Shown in pieces: positions 56,667 to 64,000 of a stretch of 64,000 nt of DNA (positions are counted from its first letter, which is position 1; every line of letters starts with the position of its first letter). The notes beneath the pieces are model-generated. The model saw only the letters and a list, made by a program, of their open reading frames with translations. It made no database searches and was not told the DNA's origin. The stretch spans positions 2,166,299 through 2,230,298 of the forward strand of contig NZ_LDPE01000001.1 in assembly GCF_001447995.1 (NCBI RefSeq), in the 5' to 3' direction. The position numbers were made by a program, and so were the translations under genes. Origin of the DNA: Maribacter dokdonensis DSW-8. GTDB lineage: Bacteria; Bacteroidota; Bacteroidia; Flavobacteriales; Flavobacteriaceae.

Positions 56667-57965
56667 ATGAGAAAAATTACTTTAATAATATTACCGCTTC
56701 TGTTATTCATCAATTGTATTGAAGAAGTTGATTTAGGAATAGAAGCAGATGACGAAGTGCTTAAAATATTGATCGTAGAGGCAACTCTTACCAATGAACT
56801 AAAAAACCACACCGTAGCATTGAGCAGAATGGATACGTTGGTAGACCTTGGTATTGATTCCGTATACAACCCTTACACCCCCATTAGAGATATTAATAGA
56901 GACTTGGTACGTTATGAAACCAATGCTACAGTTTCCATTGAAAACAGTAATGGCACTACATATTCCTTTAATGAATCTAGCCCGGGAATTTATGAATCGG
57001 ATATTCAGTTTGCCGCAGAAATGGGTAGCTCTTATCTGCTGAACATTGTTACATCAGATGGCAAAAAGTATACTTCTACCGATATGGAAATAGAGGGCTT
57101 GGCAAGCATTTCAAATATATATGCAGAAAAAACAACTAGTGAGTCCGGTGCCGAGGGCATTGGCATTTTTGTAGATAATACAATTGAAACAGGTAGCGTA
57201 CAAAACTTACGCTATACTTATGATGAAACATATAAGATCATAGCCCCAAATTGGTCACCCAACGAATTTAAATTAACCAATTATGATCCTTGTGCGTTGC
57301 CCGAAGTAACCTATGACCTAGAAATTGTTGAACGGGAAGAGGAGCAACAAGTATGCTATGGTAACAATCTTTCCAATACTATAATTCAAACTCAACAGAG
57401 CAGTATCAATACCGACGTTCAAAAATTCATGGTCAGGTTTTTAGATGAAGAGAATTTCATAATTAGCCATAGATACAGTATTGAAGTATCTCAGTTAGTT
57501 TCTGGTTCTGCATCGTACAGTTTTTATGACCAACTGAACAATTTTAGCCAAACCGGTAATATATTTTCACAAATACAACCTGGTTTTTTAGAAGGTAATT
57601 TATCATCGGAAGATGGTAGACAAGGTACTGTCATTGGTTTCTTTGATGTGGTTTCGGTTTCAAAAAGTAGGCTGTTTTTCAATTACACAGATTTTTATCC
57701 TAATGAAGAATTACCACCATACCCTTTTAACTGTAATGAACTGACCGCCCCGGAGTCTCACGTATCTTTTTGTTTTAGTGGAATGAGAGGGCCTAACCCT
57801 TGCCCACAATCTATAATTCAACAAGTAGACCTAGATTTAATAAGTTATGTGAAGCCTAATTTCAATGACGGTCAATGTGACGGCCCCCACATCTTTGTTC
57901 CCAAAGTTTGTGGAGATTGTACCGTTTTAGGCAGTAATATACAACCAGATTTTTGGGTAGAATAA
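56667..57965 (+). CDS. DUF4249 lipoprotein, second copy
   Basis: The 432-residue protein repeats the layout of its neighbour: lipobox with Cys at about 16 ('LLLFINC'), 'ILIVEATLTNELKNHTVALSR', 'YTYDETYKIIAPNWSPNE' and a C-terminal 'CGDCTVLGSNIQPDFWVE' that matches the neighbour's end residue by residue in spacing. The pair clearly arose by tandem duplication and then diverged widely, which suggests two proteins that work together or have different ligands. It starts one base after the stop of the first copy. Confidence 0.85.
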   Translation: MRKITLIILPLLLFINCIEEVDLGIEADDEVLKILIVEATLTNELKNHTVALSRMDTLVDLGIDSVYNPYTPIRDINRDLVRYETNATVSIENSNGTTYSFNESSPGIYESDIQFAAEMGSSYLLNIVTSDGKKYTSTDMEIEGLASISNIYAEKTTSESGAEGIGIFVDNTIETGSVQNLRYTYDETYKIIAPNWSPNEFKLTNYDPCALPEVTYDLEIVEREEEQQVCYGNNLSNTIIQTQQSSINTDVQKFMVRFLDEENFIISHRYSIEVSQLVSGSASYSFYDQLNNFSQTGNIFSQIQPGFLEGNLSSEDGRQGTVIGFFDVVSVSKSRLFFNYTDFYPNEELPPYPFNCNELTAPESHVSFCFSGMRGPNPCPQSIIQQVDLDLISYVKPNFNDGQCDGPHIFVPKVCGDCTVLGSNIQPDFWVE

Positions 57966-57974
57966 ACACCGATT

Positions 57975-59753
57975 ATGAAAACAAATCAAATATTTGCCAT
58001 TATTGCCCTCTTGACAACGTACATAGGTCACGCCCAATATGTCATCAAGGATGGTTCCGATCTATTGAATCTTAAAAAGGTGCCACAAGAAAAAGCATAT
58101 GTAGATCATAATGGATCATTATCGTTTTCCGGGGAATACCTGTATTATGCTATACACTGCTTTAATGCACAAACCAATAAACCCACCAATGTGAGTACCA
58201 TAGGTTATGTAGCATTGGTAAATGAAGCTAAGGAATTCATTTTTGAACATAAGATAAAGTTGGATAAAGGCCATGGTTATGGCGACTTTTTCATTACGAC
58301 TGATATACCTTCTGGCAGATATAAACTTTTAGGCTATACCCAATGGATGAAAAACTCTGGTCTATCACAAGTTTTTAAAGACGATATCATCATTATCAAC
58401 CCATATTTAGCTGACCAATCTGCGCTATTGAATTCAACCACGCCGGAAACTTCACCTAATTCTGTGGATAATGTATCGGTTTCAGACTCGTCTATCATTA
58501 TTATGAAAACCCAAAAAGCTTCTTTTTTACCACGGGAAAAAGTACACCTATCCATTAAAAACTACAAAGGAGTTCTAGGGCATGGTTCATATACCGTAAA
58601 AGTGAAAAGGAAAGAAGAAATAGATATGCCATCTACACTAAATTCAGTTATGTATGGAAATGCCTATTTCAATGCCGATAAAGAGATAAAACAATCCATT
58701 GGCGATAGTGTATTTTTACCTGAACAACGTGGAGAACTTATATACGGAACGGTGAAAAATGCTGAAACGGAAACACCCACAGAAAACCTTCCTGTTATTA
58801 TTTCAATACCTGGAAAAGAATCATTATTAAAATTCTCAAAAACCGACCAAAGCGGAAATTTCTATTCTTATATACGCAAGGACCGTAAAGATCCAATGGC
58901 AGTAATACAGGTTGAAGACCAAAATGAAATGTATGCCATAGAAAAAGGAACCCCAAGTCATATTGACCTTAGCAACCTGACATTCTCAAATTTCAGTTTA
59001 TCAAAAGCACAAGCAGAATATATTAAGAATAGAAGTGTTTTGAACCAGATAGAGAATCAATTTTTTAGTTCAAAACCTGATTCCATTATACAAAGCAACC
59101 CTATAGATATTTTTAATGGCGGCATACCAGAAGTTATTGTTTTAGATGATTATACACGTTTTAAAACACTTGAGGAAACCTTGGTAGAAGTTGTAAAGTT
59201 TGCAGGATTTAGAAAAGCGAATACTAGTGATGCGTATATAAGGATTGGACAAGATTTTAAGTCTTATGACGAAGAATATAACGACTTCCCAGCTATAGTT
59301 TTAATAGATGGTGTATTTATACCTCATCATGAACAAATAAGATCATACGATGCCCGCAATATTGAAAAAATTAGTTTAACAAGGGATCAATTTCGTTTAG
59401 GTCAAAAAGAATATCAAGGGATACTTTCCATAGAAACTTTTGAAGGTGATTTTTTGGAAAATTATAATCCTAAAAATAGTTTAGTTGTACCGTTTGAACA
59501 GCCCGTACCCAAAAAGAACTACTTTGTACAATCTTATACAACTGAAAATAATTCTTTTGAAAGGATTCCAGATTATAGAAGAATGTTATTTTGGAAACCA
59601 AATGTAAACATTACCGAATCAGATTATAATTATGAGTTCTATACATCTGATCTTGAAGGCACTTTTGAAATTATCTTAAACGGTTTTACTTCATATGGCA
59701 AACCATTACATGTGGTAAAGGAAATAGAAGTTACTACCAAGAATTTAAACTAA
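57975..59753 (+). CDS. Secreted protein with MG2-like N-terminus and plug-like C-terminus
   Basis: The 592-residue product has a signal peptide (to about 20, 'IGHAQ'). Residues 25-140 resemble an MG2-like domain of alpha-2-macroglobulin-type proteins ('LSFSGEYLYYAIHCFNAQTN', 'GHGYGDFFITTDIPSGRYKLLGY', in parts). Residues 235-310 are a carboxypeptidase-regulatory-like sandwich, and 430-500 contain a TonB plug-like stretch with 'LIDGVFI', 'DARNIEKISL' and 'YQGILSIETF'. No barrel follows. It is the last gene of the receptor-DUF4249 operon and may dock on the receptor. Confidence 0.7.
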   Translation: MKTNQIFAIIALLTTYIGHAQYVIKDGSDLLNLKKVPQEKAYVDHNGSLSFSGEYLYYAIHCFNAQTNKPTNVSTIGYVALVNEAKEFIFEHKIKLDKGHGYGDFFITTDIPSGRYKLLGYTQWMKNSGLSQVFKDDIIIINPYLADQSALLNSTTPETSPNSVDNVSVSDSSIIIMKTQKASFLPREKVHLSIKNYKGVLGHGSYTVKVKRKEEIDMPSTLNSVMYGNAYFNADKEIKQSIGDSVFLPEQRGELIYGTVKNAETETPTENLPVIISIPGKESLLKFSKTDQSGNFYSYIRKDRKDPMAVIQVEDQNEMYAIEKGTPSHIDLSNLTFSNFSLSKAQAEYIKNRSVLNQIENQFFSSKPDSIIQSNPIDIFNGGIPEVIVLDDYTRFKTLEETLVEVVKFAGFRKANTSDAYIRIGQDFKSYDEEYNDFPAIVLIDGVFIPHHEQIRSYDARNIEKISLTRDQFRLGQKEYQGILSIETFEGDFLENYNPKNSLVVPFEQPVPKKNYFVQSYTTENNSFERIPDYRRMLFWKPNVNITESDYNYEFYTSDLEGTFEIILNGFTSYGKPLHVVKEIEVTTKNLN

Positions 59754-59757
59754 GGAA

Positions 59758-61671
59758 CTATTCGATCAATATAAACTCTGAGCGTCTATTTAACTGATGG
59801 TCTCTGTCTGAACAAATGATTCCGTTTGCGCATTTGTTTATTAATTGGGTTTCCCCATAACCTTTACCGGATATTCGTTCAGGCTCTATACCTGCGGCTA
59901 TTATGTACTCCACTGTTCTTTTTGCCCTACGATCAGAAAGCCAAAGATTATAGTTATCCTCTTCCCTACTATCTGTATGTGAACCCACTTCTACCTTGAC
60001 TTCCGGTCTTTTTTTCATGTATGCAACTACCTTGTCCAAATTAGAAAAAGCATCATCACGTAAATAAGAACTGTTTAAATCAAAATAAATTGGTGCTAGC
60101 TTTAACACCTTTACCAAATCTGCCCCAATTACCGCCACTTTGCTACTTTCTTCCAATACCACACGGGCATTTGTTATACTCTTTTCATCTGGTGTAGTAA
60201 ACATGAACAACGAACCTTCTTCATAGCCTTCTAGATTCGCAATAATGGTATATTGACTTTCTTGGCAAGGTATCTCTAAAGTATATTTACCCTGAGCATT
60301 GGTAGTGGCTTCCCCTATATTTCCTCCAAAATTATTTTTTCCGTGTACGGTTGCAAACGGTAATGGTTTGTCTGAGTCTTTATCGACCGCGATACCTGTA
60401 ATGGTCACCATACAATCAATTGTCTTAAGAGCGTAAATATCATCTGCACCTAATCCTCCGTTTCGATCCGATGCAAAAAAACCTGAATTGGTCGTTTCAT
60501 CAAATATCATTGAAAAATCATCATTAGCACTATTAATTGGATTTCCTAAATTCTTGACCGCGCCTTGATTTGCCAAATCTATAGAAAAAATATCCAGTCC
60601 TCCCAAACCAGGATGTCCGTCAGAAGCAAAATATAAAACGTCCGATGCTGTAATAAACGGAAAAGTCTCTTTGCTCTCGGTATTGATTTTGGAACCTAAA
60701 TTTACCGGTGTTCCAAAACTTCCATCAGTATGAATATCCACTACAAAAATGTCCGATGCCCCTAGAGTTCCGGGCATATCAGAAGAAAAATACAATTTAT
60801 CACCTTTCTTATTCAATGCCGGATGCGCAACAGAATACAAATCACTGTTAAAGGGCAAATCTTCTATATTCCCCCATTTGCCATCCTTGAACGTACTTCT
60901 ATAAATTTTTAATCTGCTGATCCCTTTTTTGTCTCTATTAAAAGATCCTTTTTTATAATTATTCCTTGTAAAATACATGGTGTTACCATCTTGGGAAAAG
61001 CTGGTAGAAGATTCATTAGCTACCGATTTCAACTCATCTGAAAAATGAGTTGCCGTACTATATTCGCCTTGTTCCGGACGTGTTGTTTTATATAAATTCA
61101 AATAAGGTGTGGCACTACGCGAAGTGGTTTCTAAATCCCTAGCAGTAGAAAACACGATAAAATCTTTATGGAACGAAGGAGCAAAATCTGATTCTTTTGA
61201 ATTGACCGAGGTCAAATTCTCAATGGTATACTCATTTGAAGCGGTCATTAATTCATCAAAATAGCCTACACCTTTATCATACTTTAAAGCTCTTACATCA
61301 TTCTTTTTCGCTTTTTTGAACTTTCTCATCCAAACCTCGGAATCTTTGTAATTATTGATCGATTTTATAGATTGTGCATATCTGTACATGTAATCAGGAT
61401 CGATTGTTGAGCTATTGATCTCTAACAATTTTGCATACCAATAACTAGCTTCATCATACTTTGCCCTTAAATAAGCTTCATTACCCAAGTTTTTACATAT
61501 ATCTTCATTTGACATGCCTTTTTTACTCAACTCTTCATAGGTAGATTCTTTGCCCATGTACCCATAATGCTCAAAATTATCAGTACCTGAACTTTTATTG
61601 TCTCGCTGTGCGTAACACAGGCTAGCAATAAAAAGCAACGAAAAGAGAACTATATATGTTTTAACTTTCAT
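59758..61671 (-). CDS. OmpA-family protein with TPR, PD40 and carboxypeptidase-like domains
   Basis: The 637-residue outer-membrane protein has a signal peptide (to about 21, 'LCYAQ'), a TPR-like helical part (45-120), PD40/WD40-type strands (about 150-400, e.g. 'LYFSSDMPGTLGASDIFVVD' and 'LYFASDGHPGLGGLDIFSID'), a carboxypeptidase-regulatory domain (420-500) and a C-terminal OmpA domain (520-637) with 'IYFDLNSSYLRDDAFSNL', 'VEVGSHTDSR' and 'RRSEFIL'. This is the usual partner of PorP/SprF in type IX secretion or gliding loci, and the three genes here form one operon on the minus strand. Confidence 0.9.
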   Translation of the reverse strand: MKVKTYIVLFSLLFIASLCYAQRDNKSSGTDNFEHYGYMGKESTYEELSKKGMSNEDICKNLGNEAYLRAKYDEASYWYAKLLEINSSTIDPDYMYRYAQSIKSINNYKDSEVWMRKFKKAKKNDVRALKYDKGVGYFDELMTASNEYTIENLTSVNSKESDFAPSFHKDFIVFSTARDLETTSRSATPYLNLYKTTRPEQGEYSTATHFSDELKSVANESSTSFSQDGNTMYFTRNNYKKGSFNRDKKGISRLKIYRSTFKDGKWGNIEDLPFNSDLYSVAHPALNKKGDKLYFSSDMPGTLGASDIFVVDIHTDGSFGTPVNLGSKINTESKETFPFITASDVLYFASDGHPGLGGLDIFSIDLANQGAVKNLGNPINSANDDFSMIFDETTNSGFFASDRNGGLGADDIYALKTIDCMVTITGIAVDKDSDKPLPFATVHGKNNFGGNIGEATTNAQGKYTLEIPCQESQYTIIANLEGYEEGSLFMFTTPDEKSITNARVVLEESSKVAVIGADLVKVLKLAPIYFDLNSSYLRDDAFSNLDKVVAYMKKRPEVKVEVGSHTDSREEDNYNLWLSDRRAKRTVEYIIAAGIEPERISGKGYGETQLINKCANGIICSDRDHQLNRRSEFILIE

Positions 61672-61681
61672 TATCGGTTAT

Positions 61682-62632
61682 TTAAAAGAATCTAGGGGTC
61701 AAATCAATTTTATCTTTTTTAATGAACTCATATCTAAGAAACACCTCAAAAGAACCATTGTTAAACTTGGTGCCTCCCAGTTCAGATATATCACTATCAT
61801 AAGCCAGCCCTAGCATAAATTCCGGTGTCATTTGAAATCCGAACAACGCACTCAACGCGGCATCCCATCTATAAGCGGCACCCATTGAAAATTTATCGTT
61901 CAACAAAAAATTAGCCGAAATATCCGCTTGTAACGGTGCACCCGATGTTGCTTTTAATAGAAAAGCAGGTTTAAATTTTAAAGCCGATGACATTTCAAAA
62001 ACATACCCTGATATTAAATACCAGGTCATTCTATCTACAGATACAAGGTTATCATTACCATCAGCGCTATCAAAATGCTCTGTCTGCAAAAAATTAGGTA
62101 TGGACAAACCTGCATAAAATTGATCGTTATGGTAGTACAGACCTGCTCCAAAATTGGGAGTAAACTTTTTATAAAGATCACTATCGGTAATGGCAGTACC
62201 ACCGGCACTAAAATTTCTAAGATTGTTAAAATCTAAATTTAATAAGTGTCCGCCAGCCTTTAACCCAAATGACAATTTGTTATTATCAGAGGTCTTCAAT
62301 GTATACGAAAAAGCAGCGTCAATATATGTATTTTGATTGGTGTTGTTCCCTATTTCATCATGAACAATAGATAGACCAAGCCCCACTTTGTCAGAAGAAG
62401 GTCCGTGTACACTAAGTGTTTGTGTATTAGGAGCACCATCTCTACCTACCCATTGTGACCTGTGCAATGCAGATATACTTAATACCTCTCTAGATCCTGC
62501 ATACGCAGGGTTAACCGAGAATGTATTGTACATATACTGTGTATACTGTGCATCTTGCTGACCGAACATAAGATATTGACCACCTAAAACCATGGTAAAT
62601 ATCAAAAAGATTATTTGATAGATTTTCTTCAT
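61682..62632 (-). CDS. PorP/SprF family type IX secretion outer-membrane protein
   Basis: The 316-residue product has a signal peptide (to about 24, 'QYLMFGQ') and the classic family start 'DAQYTQYMYNTFSVNPAYAGSR' in its first mature residues (about 26-46), followed by 'LSALHRSQWVG' with an altered first residue and barrel strands to 'FLRYEFIKK'. PorP/SprF proteins assist the surface delivery of proteins with type B sorting domains, and the upstream gene encodes exactly such a protein. It lies ten bases upstream of the OmpA gene and three bases after the large surface protein. Confidence 0.92.
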   Translation of the reverse strand: MKKIYQIIFLIFTMVLGGQYLMFGQQDAQYTQYMYNTFSVNPAYAGSREVLSISALHRSQWVGRDGAPNTQTLSVHGPSSDKVGLGLSIVHDEIGNNTNQNTYIDAAFSYTLKTSDNNKLSFGLKAGGHLLNLDFNNLRNFSAGGTAITDSDLYKKFTPNFGAGLYYHNDQFYAGLSIPNFLQTEHFDSADGNDNLVSVDRMTWYLISGYVFEMSSALKFKPAFLLKATSGAPLQADISANFLLNDKFSMGAAYRWDAALSALFGFQMTPEFMLGLAYDSDISELGGTKFNNGSFEVFLRYEFIKKDKIDLTPRFF

Positions 62633-62635
62633 CTT

Positions 62636-64000
62636 TTACCTAATTACGTACAGATAACCGGTTAATATTTTTTGTCCCCCCCTTGCTGTATAGTATATAT
62701 CATAATAATAGGTACCAGAAGGTAGTTTCTCATTTCTGTTAATAGTGATTCTTCCGTCAGACAGACCACTAAAAGCATTGGGGCCATTTTCATAACCTTC
62801 TACTTCCCATACCAAAACACCATATCTATTATAGATTTTAACCGAATTTTCTGGAAACCTCTCAATATTGATAATCTCAAAGCTACCATTCATAGAATCT
62901 CCCGGTTTTACAAGATCCAGTTCTATATAGATGTCACAATTACTTCCAGATGGTGGTGTACCCCCTAAAGAATCACAAGGATCTAAAGGATCGGTACCAT
63001 CAATAGTTTCTTGCCCATCCATAATACCGTCTCCATCAGTATCCGGATTATTAGGGTCAGTACCTAAAGTCAGTTCTTCATCATTTGATAAACCATCGTT
63101 ATCAGTATCATTATTAAGTGGCTCATTATCAAAAATGATCAAGACCTCACCTATACCTATATTTCCTGCTATATCTTCAGCAGTAATCAACAAAGTCAAT
63201 TCGGGATTGACTATAGGGAAAATTCCATTTTCTGCTTGATCCGTTTCTGTATGAATTTCCCAAATACCATTGATATCAGTATTGATTACATACTGTAATA
63301 ACAAGCCTGTATCACCAACCTCAACCGTAATATTCAATATCTCATTCGGACTCCCTAAACCAAGTAAAATGGGGTATGTGTCCATTGTTTCAAAACTATC
63401 AACCAAAGGTGGATCTATATCAATGGTATACGGATGTTGTACTGATGATGAACCTGTATTGCCATCTAAAGTTATCGTGGTGACCGTACCTAGAATACTT
63501 AAATCATTGTCCTCCACTAAATCTGAACCCGCAACCGAGATATTAAAAAACCCGTTTGCATCTACAGGACCAGTATAATTGGTATGATGAATGGTCAAGG
63601 TTACTAGATCACCTTCAGAAAAATCACCTGTAACCCTTCCCGTAACATTAATCTGACCTTGAGATTCATTTTCGTTGACAATGTTATCTGAGGTTATATC
63701 ATCTATTGTAATTACCGGAAGCACTATAATTGTTTCTTGACAATCTACTACACCATTACCATTGCTATCGGTTTGATCAAATACCACAGTAACCATACTT
63801 GTATCGTTAATAGAACAAGGCAGTATGGAGGCTACGGTATATGTAAATGTGTTGTTACCATTATCGGTCCACGAACCACCAGTATCAGGAGATCCGCTTA
63901 ATTGAGCAAATAGGGCTGTATTGGTAATCGTATCACCTTCGCAAATATTCAATGTCCCATCAATGCCTGCATTTGGCTGTGCCTGCTCGGTTACGGTTAC
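62636..64000 (-). CDS. Large surface protein with type B (gliding motility-associated) sorting domain, N-terminus cut by window edge
   Basis: The frame is open from base 64000 to the stop at 62636, giving 454 C-terminal residues; the true start is outside the window, since the 'VTVTEQAQPNAGIDGT' reading runs through the edge. It has Ig-like beta repeats, an EF-hand or thrombospondin type 3-like calcium stretch ('DNDGLSNDEELTLGTDPNN', 'DTDGDGIMDGQETIDGTDP') and a terminal CHU_C domain with 'VKIYNRYGVLVWEVEGYEN', 'LPSGTYYYDIYY' and 'LTGYLYVIR'. The last domain directs type IX secretion and surface attachment, in keeping with the PorP/SprF and OmpA genes that follow. Confidence 0.9.
   Translation of the reverse strand, partial: VTVTEQAQPNAGIDGTLNICEGDTITNTALFAQLSGSPDTGGSWTDNGNNTFTYTVASILPCSINDTSMVTVVFDQTDSNGNGVVDCQETIIVLPVITIDDITSDNIVNENESQGQINVTGRVTGDFSEGDLVTLTIHHTNYTGPVDANGFFNISVAGSDLVEDNDLSILGTVTTITLDGNTGSSSVQHPYTIDIDPPLVDSFETMDTYPILLGLGSPNEILNITVEVGDTGLLLQYVINTDINGIWEIHTETDQAENGIFPIVNPELTLLITAEDIAGNIGIGEVLIIFDNEPLNNDTDNDGLSNDEELTLGTDPNNPDTDGDGIMDGQETIDGTDPLDPCDSLGGTPPSGSNCDIYIELDLVKPGDSMNGSFEIINIERFPENSVKIYNRYGVLVWEVEGYENGPNAFSGLSDGRITINRNEKLPSGTYYYDIYYTARGGQKILTGYLYVIR

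Overview
This window comes from the chromosome of a member of the Bacteroidota, most likely a marine Flavobacteriaceae (a relative of Maribacter, Zobellia or Arenibacter is my guess, not shown by the sequence). The signs are AT-rich DNA, starts without clear Shine-Dalgarno sequences, many lipoproteins, a PorP/SprF protein beside a protein with a gliding-motility type C-terminal sorting domain, a TonB-dependent receptor with DUF4249 partners, a TPR-HisKA-REC-AraC hybrid regulator and an SDR-type threonine dehydrogenase. I saw no rRNA, tRNA, CRISPR array, transposase or phage gene.

Layout. 1-9.4 kb: start of a cyclic-nucleotide-binding protein (cut by the window edge), a large secreted BNR/VPS10-type propeller protein, and small housekeeping or unknown genes (pentapeptide repeats, DUF4177, sorbosone-dehydrogenase-like lipoprotein, DUF6500, NTF2-like, glyoxalase-like, DUF6265, zinc ribbon, CBS pair). 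9.5-16 kb: membrane M28 peptidase, SDR proteins, small secreted proteins, threonine dehydrogenase. 16-23 kb (minus strand): a polyamine block, arginine decarboxylase, agmatinase, a deoxyhypusine-synthase-like enzyme and a small acidic protein, followed by a GNAT-nitrilase fusion and a RimB-RimK fusion. 23-27.5 kb: a secreted protein, a 30-residue membrane peptide and a one-component-style hybrid histidine kinase.

27.6-40.5 kb is the most unusual part: about a dozen genes for secreted proteins and lipoproteins (DUF4412, an OmpA lipoprotein, lipocalin-like and unknown proteins) around a TPR-CHAT peptidase gene that converges on, and overlaps, an ECF sigma factor/anti-sigma operon. Three genes or operons here carry the identical 13-mer TGTTAACCTTTTC 42-54 bases before their start codons, followed at nearly constant spacing by CATRAA or a close variant. 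I read this as a candidate ECF promoter and propose that the locus is a sigma/anti-sigma/caspase-like stress or envelope regulon, by analogy with the CHAT protease-sigma circuit of type III-E CRISPR. No CRISPR genes are present here.

40.6-52.2 kb: a membrane adenylate/guanylate cyclase, a Vat-type acetyltransferase, an exported RidA protein, an MFS transporter, both methylmalonyl-CoA mutase subunits, a DUF6503 lipoprotein, a 50-residue YqaE/Pmp3 protein and a PAS kinase with its response regulator. 52.5-59.8 kb: a TonB receptor with STN domain, two DUF4249 lipoproteins and a secreted protein ending in a plug-like segment. 59.8-64 kb (minus): OmpA/PD40 protein, PorP/SprF and the end of a large surface protein with a type B sorting domain, a typical type IX secretion-linked trio.
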